Shown here: piece by piece, positions 35,601-46,184 of the stretch | Layout: each line of letters opens with the position of its first letter | How positions within the stretch are numbered: position 1 is the first letter of the stretch | From: Myxocyprinus asiaticus | Lineage: Eukaryota > Chordata > Actinopteri > Cypriniformes > Catostomidae | Reading direction: 5' to 3' | Length of the DNA: 64,000 nucleotides | Assembly: GCF_019703515.2 (NCBI RefSeq) | Contig: NC_059362.1 | Span: forward strand, 25,937,826-26,001,825 | Program-made: the position numbers and the translations under genes | Notes under the pieces: generated by a model | Told to the model about the DNA's origin: nothing | The model's database searches: none | Seen by the model: only the letters and a program-made list of their open reading frames with translations

Positions 35601-36604
35601 GTCTAGCTGTCTGTCTGTCTGTCTGTCTGTTTGTCTACATGTCTGTCTGTCTAGTGGCTGTATGTCTGTCTTTTGCAGCTGGCACAACAATGTCTACATG
35701 AAGTGTTGATTTCTTAGCATACATTTCAACCTGGTGAGAGAATTCCTTCCTCTTGTAAAGGGAAATCCACTCATGAATGTGAAGGATGCCAGGTCACTTC
35801 CAGGATGTGTGTGCTCCAAAACCTCTTTTAAATACCTCAGGAACATCTTGTTTTTGTCCTTGGTTTGTTCATTTCTTAATAACAGCTGTCATGGATAGAT
35901 CATTGACATGTTTAACTCTCGGAAAATGATAAATTAATGGTATGTGTATAATGCCGATTTTCTATTAAGATGAAAGCAAACCACAAGATCAGCATTTAAT
36001 TAAGTTCAAACAAACAGATGTAACAAAGTAAAAAGCAATTACAAAATGCTTTTTTTGTCAGTTTATTCCAATGAGGACAACTGCGCTGAAAAATGCTTAC
36101 AGTATAATGGTTCTAAAAGACTAGAGTTCCAGAACACAAACCAATAAACACACAATCTAATGTGTTCGGTGCATTTTTTTAATTTTCATTTTAAATTATT
36201 GTTTGCAATAACTATACATTTAGGAATTTGCATGAAAAGACATTTTGTGCTTTAACATCTGTACAATGGTCTCACATGGTTTATCCTAACATTTATCACC
36301 CTGATCCTTAATATCTCTGCCTTTCTTTCTCCCTCACTTTATCTCTTTTGCCTTTCTCTGTCTCATACACTCTGAAATATGAGCTTCAGGTTAAAATTGC
36401 ACACTTATGCACAACCAGAAATATGCACATACACACATCAACACACATAAAAACAAATGTAAGAACACATAATAAAAGTTTTGGAAAACTGTCAATGTTT
36501 GATTAGAGTTTAGGACATCCATATCTCAACTGAGAACATTTCAGTTGTCCAATTTTGTAGTCCAAGTATATGTATATATTTATTTTCTCCCAACACTTTA
36601 GTGT
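35145..36604. other. Intergenic stretch and probable myct1 3' UTR
   Basis: No gene. Contents are a 23-bp poly-T run near 35469, the compound tetranucleotide repeat at 35561-35655, and AT-rich sequence. The part just below 36604 should be the myct1 3' UTR on the minus strand. I see no transposon termini. Confidence 0.35.
35561..35655. repeat. Compound (ATCT)n-(GTCT)n microsatellite
   Basis: Ten ATCT units (35561-35600) pass into GTCT/GCTGTCT units up to about 35655. This is a simple tetranucleotide repeat with a one-base phase variant. Confidence 0.92.
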
Positions 36605-39154
36605 TCATGTGGTTGTCTCCTGATAGGCTCGTATGATGCTCTCATAGGCAGGTGGTGGGGTTTGGCCAGCATGGAAGCCCCTTAGATTGTTGTTGCCCCA
36701 GAAGGAATCCGGTCTGGTTCTGGCCCTGGGTGGAGTAACCATGGAACTGACGGTGCTGTTGGAACCAGCTGCCCCAGGGCTTGTAGTGAGAGTGGGTGTC
36801 CGTGGCAGGCTGCCCTGGGCACCCTCCTCTGCCTCACGAGCAATCTGGCTACACTGGAGAAGAGGATGAAAGGTAGAGGCCCGGAAGCTAGATTTGCGGC
36901 CTGGTGAGTCACCATAATCTGTTGGTGAGGAAGAGGTTTGCCGATGGAAGGTGAAGGCAGCGCTAGCCAGACTGTTGTTGCTGCGGCAGTCATAACCACT
37001 GCTATATCGACTGAAGCCAGGCCAAGAGCGGGGTGAGGAAGACCGGGTGGTGGAACGGGACTGGTGGACGGGCAGGCGGGTGATAGTGGCTGAGGCCCGA
37101 CGGCGGGACATCCAGGTCAAAGTCATATAGACCATAGCACCCAACAGCAAACCAACAACCATAGAAAGACTGAAGGCCAGGATCACATCCCCTAGAGAGA
37201 GAAGAAGAGAGTGAAGGAAAGGATATAATGTTGAAAAAAAAGTTAGTAATTTTAACAGAAAAGTACTGTAAAAATGCTACAGTTAAAATGATTAATTGGT
37301 TAACCTTATCATGTATGGTGAAAAATGATATTTTATTAAACAAGAAAATAATTTACGATAAAATATTGTAAAAAAAAAAAAAAAAAAGTTTGATGTAAAA
37401 GAATGATTTACCTTATAGTTGGTGAAAATGTATATTATGTTTAACAAGACAACATGTATATTTTTAGGTTAAACTGTTCTTAAAATTGGGGTGAAAAACT
37501 ATAATTGTGAGTTTCAAGAAGTCCCTGCATGGCCCATCTGATAATATTTTTTTGAAATATTTTATGTTAAATATTTATGCCTAAGAATTTTTGACAGTTT
37601 TTACACAAGCAGCACTCAGTAATTTAGTAAACGTATTGACAAAAGCATTAAACCCTGTACATACTGTATAAATATTCTTATTATAATGTTCTATTCTTAT
37701 TCTTATTAATATTCATATTGAAGTATGATCAAATGTCTGGTTCCCAGTCATTCCTGACCAAAAATATTCTCATTCATTTCAGATGGTTAAAGAAGTGTTT
37801 ACTGCATGCTATTGCAATGACATGAATACTTAGTGCTTAGGATCATTAGGGAGAAACTGTAGGAAATGGTTGAAGGTCAGTTGGAACGCCTGTCCTGAGC
37901 TTCAAAATGACACACTCACAGTGGGCGTGGTCAAATTCCACAACAGATGCACACCCAGTGTTTTCTTATACTAAACTGGATAAAATAGTTAGAGTTTTAG
38001 GAAGCTTCCTGTAATAGGATTCCATTGTCTAGAGATATACCAATCACATTAGTACACAGGCTGGTGTAGCACAGAACATCAGATGTCCTTCGAAATCCCA
38101 ATGATTCAGTACCGCAATTATTTTTCTCTTGAATTTTCATTTCTTAAAAGAATATTCTGGGTTCAATAAAAGTTAAGCTCAATTGACAGCATTTGTGGCA
38201 TAATATTGATTACCACAAAAATAAATTTTGACTTGCCCCTCCTTTTCTTTAAAAAAATAAAAATAAAATAAAATCTGGGTTCTAATTGTATTTTTGCAAT
38301 AGCTATATGTAGGAAATCATGCCCACTCACATTAAAATGAAAGACATCAGTCATATCAGTAACCTTATAAAAGCGGTTTTATTCTACATGGAGAGGGTCC
38401 GCACATGGGGGCTGCCATGTTAGAATCACATGACCAGCTGAATACTACTAGCTTAATCTCAGTCCTGTTATTTGACACTTTCACTCATTGATTAAAGTGA
38501 TCTTGGCTGACTGTGAATACTAAATTTCTACAACAGCATCTGAAACTGAAAACTATTGATTTTAACTTATGCTGCACAGAAATTCTGCTGATGCTGAAAA
38601 GTGATTCTAACATGGCAGCCCCCATGTGCGGACCCTCTCCATGTAGAATAAAACAGCTTTTATAAGGTTACTGATATGACTGGAGTCTTTATCTCATGTG
38701 AGTGGTCATGATTTCCTACATATATTGCAAAATTACAATTCATATGTTTAGGAGTAAAACTTTTTTAATGAGAAAAAAATTACTGACTTTAAGTAAAATC
38801 TACTTCATGACACAGTAAAGTGAGTGAGAAAATGTAACTTAAACATTTCAGTTAACAGTAACCAGTGAGGCACTTACAATGGAAGTGAATGGGGTCAATC
38901 TGTAAACGTTAAAATACTCAATGTTTCAAAAGTATAGCTACAAAACATAAACAATATGCATGTAAACATGATTTCAGTGTGATAAAATCACTTACTAACC
39001 TCTTCTATGTAAAGTTATAGCCAGTTTTACAACCTCATTGCCATGATGATGTAATGTCAACAGACCCTAAAACGACTGTAAAAATGACAATTTATCCAAT
39101 TTATAGCTCAAATAATACATCATTGTAAGCCTCACTGTAACTTCTATTTTTGCT

Positions 39155-39191
<37 letters not shown>

Positions 39192-39394
39192 CGAGTCAAA
39201 ATTATTTTTTGTGATAATCAACATTATGCCACAAATGCTGTCAATTGAGCTTAACTTGTATTGAACCTGGAATATTCCTTTAAAGGGACAGTTCACCCAA
39301 AAATAGAAATTTACTCACTCACGAGGAGAAATCTTGAAAAATGTTGACGTAGCTCTTTCCCATACAATAAAAGTGAATGGTAACTGAGTTTGTA

Positions 39395-39433
<39 letters not shown>

Positions 39434-40163
39434 AAATAAATGTAAATAATAATAATCATAACACATTTTTTTAATAATAATAAGATTTTTTAAATAATAA
39501 TTTTACAAATTAATAATAATAATAATAATATAATTTTACAATCATAATTATTATTATTATATATAGAAGGGTGCAGAAGTATGTTCTTTCATACATTGTG
39601 TTATTCTTTGAACTGAATAAACAGACACAAACAGTTACATTTAATTTAATTAATCCAACTGTAGCCATTTTAACAACAAGACATAACTATTCAACATATT
39701 ATAATAGGAATATGACAACTAAAACTCCTTAGATGCTTGTACATAAACTAATGTGGATATTTATATGCAATTTTCACCCTGGGTGAACAGAATCACAGTC
39801 CAGAGTGAAGGATCATCTGGAAATGACATTTGGAGAGACTGAATGGAAAAAGCTGCACACTGGCTGTGTTGTTTTTTTTTTACAGACCACTCTTGCCAAT
39901 ATCTTTTGTTGCAAGTTACTGCTGTCTGCATTTCTGATGAGAAATTAGTTCTCTTAAAAGTTCTCAACATAGCATTTTCTCCACTCCAGAGCTTTTCATT
40001 GAAGTTCAGAGTTGACAACGTAACATTTTGAGTAAACTTGTTTGTATGTGTGTGTGTGTGTGAGAGAGAATGCTTTATTAAGAGTATAAAGATGGTAAAA
40101 CATCTTACTTAATCCAAAGGACTCCAGTATCTCCACAATAGGATGGGTGCCGTTATCCGCCAT
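36605..40163 (-). CDS. myct1: Myc target protein 1, 2 coding exons, 213 aa
   Basis: Exon 1 is 40109-40163 and exon 2 is 36605-37191 (minus). The join is A|GGGATG with a strong donor GTAAGA and acceptor CTAG, 642 nt in frame. The N-terminus is short (MADNGTHPIVEILESFGL). One membrane helix follows at about residues 21-43 (VILAFSLSMVVGLLLGAMVY), then a basic RRRAS stop-transfer and a serine-rich cytoplasmic tail. The family signatures are RKSSFRASTFHP (about residue 120) and PPPAYESIIRAY near the C-terminus. MYCT1 is a direct Myc target expressed in endothelium and blood stem cells. The start agrees with the short vertebrate form. It is divergent (head-to-head) from syne1 at 46118, as in human. 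Confidence 0.93.
38144..39283. repeat. MITE family C, interrupted by a family B palindrome (myct1 intron)
   Basis: The outer arms TTAAAAGAATATTCTGGGTT at 38144 and AACCTGGAATATTCCTTTAA ending at 39283 extend inwards for about 125 bp (left) and 100 bp (right). An example pair is AGCTCAATTGACAGCATTTG and CAAATGCTGTCAATTGAGCT. Between them, at about 38281-38875, sits a family B element like that at 34593. The element's own middle, with a poly-T run at 39158-39182, follows. It is non-coding and lies in the single myct1 coding intron. Confidence 0.7.
38281..38790. repeat. Palindromic MITE family B, copy 2 (nested)
   Basis: Same element as 34593-35144, lacking the outermost left terminus. The arms GGGGGCTGCCATGTTAGAAT and ATTCTAACATGGCAGCCCCC are perfect mirrors. 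Similarity to copy 1 continues beyond the right arm (CTACTTCATGACACA, then CTTAAACATTTCAGTTAACA), so the mobile unit may be larger than the palindrome. Confidence 0.65.
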
Positions 40164-41843
40164 AGTTCCCTCCAGAGATACAGAGGAGAACAGAGAGCAC
40201 ACAGTGTCTCCCCTCCAACTCTTTCGTCCACTCACTCTTCTTTTAAATTTTTCCTTCTGTCCTCTGCTCTGTCTCTCTTCCCAGATAAAGGGACCCTCCT
40301 CTCTCAATCTATGTGTCTGTTTGTCTCTTTTTTTAATCCTAGACTGCTCAGCTCTGTGGCATACAGGATCCTCTCCAAGGCCGGGATTGCTACTCTTGTT
40401 GTTTGTAGAAATACAAAGTCTTTACTTCACATTTCCTGCCTTTCCTGTGTAAAATTAGCAGCAGGCTGTCCTTATCTGTACAGAGCAGGGTTCCTGTGGG
40501 ATGGAGGGGAAAGGGAGGAGGTTACAGAGAGGGGAAGAGTCAAGGTGTGTATGTGAAATAATTTCCTCCCCCTGGCCAATATTCATCATATTTTACTTTT
40601 CCCTTTTTCCTCTTTCTCTTCCAGACACTTAGCATGAACAATGGAGGCTGTACTGCTCTGTGTCATCACAGATGGTATTACGTCAGTTTGCAGTTTAGAT
40701 GACAGTGACACATTTCATTTTCCCTGCAGTTCATATGACAATGCTTTAATCATTCCAGCACAGGATAAAACCAAGACCAAATGAAGAAAATCCTTGCATT
40801 TTTCTATGTATTTCATAACACAAGATTTCATAACACAATTTCCAAAATTTCTGAGCTTTCACATATCGACTTTCTACTCTGCTCTAGTCTTGGTCAACAC
40901 AATGTTTCAGATTTTCCATGTAGAGTCCCAGCTCTATCCTGGCCAGACCAGAATTGCACAGAGAACAATCCAGCACAAACAATGACCTGATAAGATTCCG
41001 TAGAAAAAAAAGCAGTGGTTTGTACTAAACTAGACCCCTCTCACCTCAGTCATTAGTATGTGCTTTTAAAAACAGTGATTAAGAACAGTAGATAGCACAG
41101 GTTTTCAGGACAGAGCCACTGTTCTGGGAGGAGAGGGACAGGCCCCATACTGACATTTCCTCTCATTGTTGCTTTGTGCTATGGATCGAAGAAATCAGCC
41201 GTTGCTTTACACAGTTTTGAAGTAGACCTATACAGAACATTGCATTTTATTTTCAGTCACTCACTTGTGTGTAATTGCATTAAGAAACACCCCAAAACAT
41301 AGTGTAAACATCATCATACCCCTTTGGAATAATCACTTTTCTTTTGTCTAACAGCCTGAAATATAATATAGTATATACACTGTATATAAATAAATGGCAT
41401 TTTAATAAAATAATGAATGAACAAATGGCATTTTAATAAAATAATGAATGGTTCAGTCTTCAGCTGAACTAAATAAATTCCTAATAACAAACCAGAGAAA
41501 TAAAAAGTGTTCTCTTCATGACCAGCAGGTGGCTCTGTTACTTTGTTTAGAAATCACTTCGTCAGTCTATCTCATTTGCATACCAAACATTTACCTGAAC
41601 ATTACTATTCTAGATCTGGTTAGATAATGTATTTTCATATTAGTTGTTTGTTTATCACAGTGAAACACTCCCTTTCTTTCTTATATATTCACAGGAAAAC
41701 ACTTAGCAAAATGTTGATATGTATGTTTGTTACTAAAAGTGATCTTCAGAAGGATAGAGGCGTCATGGTGGGCCTTCGAAGAAGGTGAGTGAAAGTGGAT
41801 GCTAGGCCAATTTACTTTTGTGTTAATAACTTTGTTGTTTTGC

Positions 41844-41880
<37 letters not shown>

Positions 41881-41881
41881 A

Positions 41882-41912
<31 letters not shown>

Positions 41913-42078
41913 TAAAAAAAATACATTAAAATAAGGTGCCAAGTAATGGTATATAAAAATAATACACAATATACAATATAGTATTAAAGTAAAAATAAAA
42001 TTTTTAAGACAAATGAACAAAAAAGAATACTGTAAAAGATGTACATAGATACCCCTTGATTATGTTGATCAAAGCAGT

Positions 42079-42125
<47 letters not shown>

Positions 42126-42805
42126 CTCTCTCACCATCCATACATCTGCAGTGACCTGGTAAAGGTCATTGCTAAGCATTGCTGCTTGAAAACTGAGCTT
42201 ACCGCTTCAGTCAGGCATTTCACTTTTTATCTTATAAAATATCTGTGTGATATAAATGAAGTGAAGAGCATAACAGTCTGCCTCTCTGGTCTGGGAGTAT
42301 TCCCAACCTCTCAAATGTTATTTAATGGAGTCCAATGCTTGAGATATTTCATATTTCAGCATCTTATACATTTTCCATGGGAGAAGGTTTGAAGACATGT
42401 GCAGTTGAAGCATAGCACAGATATTGTAAGATATCAGCTGAAAATTTTAGCTAGCCTCCTATCCAACACTTTAAGAAAGGTTCGTGAACAAATTTGGTTA
42501 CTCATTCCATATTTATTTATGCAATACAAATGAGTGATTTATGTCAATAAACTGTAGGCTAATACTCTTCGTCTCATCACAAAAGTTATTTCCTTATTTA
42601 AAATCTTGGTTAAGTCTAGGGTTTGGGTAAGGGCTTAAACTTTATGGTTAGGTTCAGGTTTGGGGTCAAACGTAGGAAAAAATATATAATACGTAACACA
42701 TAAATACCTTGTTCTTTGCTTTGTTTATTTTTCTCTATTGGATTAGAAGTTATATGTTTTGGACAAGCCAGCTCGTATGATTTTTCCATCTCATACTATT
42801 ATTCC
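40164..42805. other. Divergent intergenic region between myct1 and syne1, left part
   Basis: 40164-40330 is probably the myct1 5' UTR and promoter. The rest has no gene. Simple repeats are (TG)n near 40044-40061, (CT)n at 41845-41874, (AAT)n at 41884-41912 and (CT)n at 42079-42121. Several ORFs here cross low-complexity or lack any recognisable domain. Confidence 0.4.
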
Positions 42806-44229
42806 TAGTGGTGCACTGATCAGGAAATTTGAGGCCGATACTGATCACCGATTTTTTTAACACTAAGATCGGCCGATACCGATTTTTTCTAAAAGTGCCC
42901 TTTGCCAAACTCTTGCAAGTTACAGTATATGCTGCAGTTATATGTTTATGCCCCACAAAGTAAAATTACAGTAACACTTTACAAAAAGGTTCCATTTGTT
43001 AACATTATTTAACAACATTACTGTAGTTAACATGAACTAATGAACTTAATGTCAGTTACAACATACTAAGTTGTATTAGTAACATTAATGCACTATGAAC
43101 TAACATTGAACTAACAATGAACAACTGTATTTTTATTAACTAACATTATGATTAATAAATGCTGTAAAAATATATTGTTCATTGTTTGTTCATGATACCT
43201 AATGAATTAACTAAAGTTAAAGAAATGAAACCTTTTTATTAAGTGTTACCAAAATTACATTAAAATTACAATAATAGTGAATTGCTAACATTTATTTGTA
43301 TTGAAAACCATTATTAATAGTTCTGTTGTCAATATCAAAAGGTCATTGTGACATACTGGCAACCAAAAACCATGAGAGCATCACACACAGCAGAGATACG
43401 TTCAAAAATAGACAAAAACTGCTCCAGTGAGAAATCATTAATATCTATGATTTGTTTACTGTCTTTGGCATTTTGCTCTAACACAAATCACAAATTATTA
43501 AGCAAATGCATGAAGACACGGTGCCGTTATTTAAGGTTAAACAGTTATATCTGTTTTGAGTGGCATTGTGACCAACATCAGTGTGATTTAAATTGGGATC
43601 CTCAGGTAAACTGGGAAAAGCGCTGAGATGAGTGACTGATGAGATATTGAGAGCACCTGGAGAGCACGCATGTTTTATTGACACCTAGGGCGCTCATGTT
43701 AAAGAGAGTAAAGCTAAAAGTGCTCATGATCGCTCAAACAGATCGCTCCACACGTCTGATTGTCACGACCCGCGTTACATCATGTGTACTCAGATTTGTA
43801 TTCACATGTTTATTTGTTGATTTTAATTAGTTTTATACCCGTTAGCAGCCTCTTTATCCTCTTCCTGCTCACTGTGCAATGAGTCAGAATTACTACCTTA
43901 ATGACTCTAAAAAATGGGCAACTTAATATTCATACATGTGTAATTCTTACATATTTTAAAAAACAAAACTGCATATTCATGTGAATTACATCATGTCTGA
44001 AAGTTTAAATTCGTGAATGCTTAGAATTGCCAACAACTCACCCTCTAAAGGCCACTCTGTCATGCTTCAAGGGCTGAGCAAGCACTCATTCATTAGAGGA
44101 GCAGTGTGTATGTGTGATTCGCTGCATGCTGCAATAAAGATAGGCCCTAAATCTAGGCACTATCAGCCTATCACGGATTTAAAATGAATATCAGCCGATT
44201 TCGGTGGCTGATCAATCGGTGCACCCCTA
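42806..44229. repeat. Inverted-repeat element with GTGCACTGATC ends and a nested element
   Basis: The left end TAGTGGTGCACTGATCAGG and the right end CTGATCAATCGGTGCACCCC are mirrored; GGCCGATACCGATT-type segments lie just inside. This fits a hAT-like non-autonomous element. A smaller element with GTAACACTTTACAAAAAGGT and the mirror AAGTGTTACC occupies about 42968-43252. Confidence 0.6.
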
Positions 44230-44613
44230 ATTGTTACGACTTCTTACGAGAGTGGATTGTTGACTAATATAATTTTTATTTGGAGCTAATTATATTTTCT
44301 ATCCCCTACCCCAAAATCCAGGGGCATAATAACCATTATAAGTAAGGGGGACATGTCCATGTTTTTATGCAGATTAATATTAATGAGCCCTACAGCCTGC
44401 CAGGCAATCTACCTGATGAGACAAGACGTGAGCAAAAAGTGAAGTCATCTTTGACTGTTGTAATGAATGTTGTTAAACAGATGAAAACATTTTAAATCTT
44501 AGTATAGGCATAGTATAGGTCATATAAACAATGATATTGTTCCATGTTTTTTGTTTGGCTATTATATTTAATTTAGATTACTGGTAATGTTGAGGTTTGT
44601 GGCATAACCATAA

Positions 44614-44616
<3 letters not shown>

Positions 44617-44645
<29 letters not shown>
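44617..44645. repeat. (AAT)n microsatellite
   Basis: About nine AAT units, followed by an A/G-rich run. Confidence 0.9.
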
Positions 44646-44649
<4 letters not shown>

Positions 44650-44725
44650 GAAAATGAAAAAGAAAAAGAAAAATACAAAATTCTGTGACCAAGTTATTAA
44701 ATTATATTTGATATATTTTTGTTTA

Positions 44726-45106
44726 AAGGGGTCATGAAGTGCTTTTTTTTTTTTTTTTTTTTGTAATTTAATTATCTTCCCTGAGGTCCAATGATAATGT
44801 CATAAAAGATTTTTTGCACCAAAACAGTTACAATTTATTAATATATGATCATTTTACACCCTGTTTTTGGCCATCTGTCTAAAATGCTCGGTTTTGGCCT
44901 AAGCGCCCCCTTAAAACTTCAATGTAAACGCCCACTATTATGATTGGCTAATATCATGCAGCCCCTCAAATTAGTTGATCATCTCTTTTTAGACTGGGAA
45001 GGAAGTTTTGAGTTCTGAAATGTACAGTATATTTTTATAGGACAATTACCTCTTATATGTCTAAATATCAAGGAAAATTTGATTCTCCATTTCATGAACC
45101 ATTTAA
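44726..45106. repeat. MITE with GGGGTCATGAA ends
   Basis: The left end AAAGGGGTCATGAAGTGC and the right end CATTTCATGAACCATTTAA are imperfect mirrors. A 24-bp poly-T run follows the left end. The element is non-coding and a related class is common in fish genomes. Confidence 0.55.
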
Positions 45107-45170
45107 TATGAACATTTTCATTCATACATAGTTTCTACATTTTACTTCTTCTTATTAAAGTTCTATCATA

Positions 45171-45420
45171 TGGGGGGCCTGGGTAGCTCAGCGAGTAAAG
45201 ACGCTGACTACCACCCCGCGAGTCGCTCTCGGTGGGGCGCGTGGTGAGTTGTGCATGGATGCCGCGAGAATAGCGTGAAGCCTCCACACGCACTAGTTCT
45301 CCACGGTAACGCGCTCAACAAGATTTGTCCTCCGCCACCCGGATTGAGATGAGTCATTACGCCACCACGAGGACTTTGGGAATTGGGCATTCCAAATTGG
45401 GGAGAAAAGGGGAGAAAAAA
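45171..45420 (+). mobile_element. tRNA-derived SINE, copy 6 (internally deleted)
   Basis: The head GGGGGGCCTGGGTAGCTCAG is retained, but at least two internal blocks are missing: the B-box and leucine-zipper-like middle near 45220, and part of the body near 45322. The copy is only 250 bp long. The target-site duplication AAAGTTCTATCATA is perfect at 45157-45170 and 45421-45434. Confidence 0.85.
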
Positions 45421-45881
45421 AAAGTTCTATCATAAAAAAATGCTGATGTTTCTTAAAATTTCAGTTGATATGCTTTCTTTCAAATTATATATTCTTAAAA
45501 ACAAAAAATATTCAAAAAAAAATCAAAAATTCTTTAAAACTGTTATGTTGTGAAGAGAGGCTTATTTAGAATGTGCCCCCCCCCCCCTTTTTTTTAGATT
45601 GTTCCTGCGCCCCTGCCTAAATGTAACCCTCGCAGAAACCTTTTTGCATTTAAGATTTATGTTAAAACATTATTAATATGTTTATTAAACTGTTTGCCTT
45701 GTAGTTGGCTGATCCCCACAATGCAGGTGAAATCAAGTATTATTCTTGTGGGGATATTTGGTCTCCGGGCCTCACCATTGGTCAAGAGACTGCACTTAAG
45801 ATCTGCACTCTGATTGGACACCAGGTGGCAGTGAAAAGTAATGCTGATGCCTACTGTAGTGTCTGAGAAGCAGAGAGAGTG

Positions 45882-45886
<5 letters not shown>

Positions 45887-45926
<40 letters not shown>
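45887..45926. repeat. (GA)n microsatellite in the presumed syne1 5' region
   Basis: About 20 GA units, 190 bp upstream of the syne1 start codon. It could lie in the 5' UTR or core promoter. Confidence 0.9.
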
Positions 45927-45929
<3 letters not shown>

Positions 45930-46117
45930 TGTGAGAAGCTGTTTCCTGCAGAAGGCACTTAACTTCAAGGGGGGAAAGAAAGCATATGTTTGCATGGCAT
46001 GCAGTGATCTGAAGCTTTCACCCTGCTTAAATGTAGATATCAGCTGATCCAAGATCATCTCTGGTGGAGCCGAATCCAATGACCTGCATCAGCATCAACT
46101 GACTTGAAATCAGCGGA

Positions 46118-46184
46118 ATGGCATCTGCTCTTCACTATGGCCGTTCAGACAGGGAGATTGCCAATGAGATGCAGAGGCTGCAGG
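46118..46184 (+). CDS. syne1: First coding exon of syne1 (nesprin-1), partial gene
   Basis: 22 codons plus one base: MASALHYGRSDREIANEMQR, then LQ and a phase-1 donor CAGG|GTAAGT. The REIANEMQRLQ stretch matches the start of nesprin-1 (RDIANVMQRLQ followed by D in human, consistent with G|AT across the intron). It leads into the first calponin-homology domain, which binds actin. Nesprin-1 links the outer nuclear membrane to actin through the LINC complex. Upstream sequence is a plausible 5' UTR without in-frame extension. The gene is divergent from myct1, 6 kb away, as in human 6q25. I could not recognise exon 2 in the remaining 17.8 kb, so intron 1 probably runs past the window. Confidence 0.85.

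Noticed and set aside
35561..35655. Regular repeats considered as a CRISPR-like array
   Set aside because: Pure tetranucleotide microsatellite without spacers, in a vertebrate genome.
40143..40556. 137-codon plus-strand ORF over the myct1 first exon
   Set aside because: It is antisense to the myct1 5' UTR and exon 1, with low-complexity Ser/Leu content and no domain.
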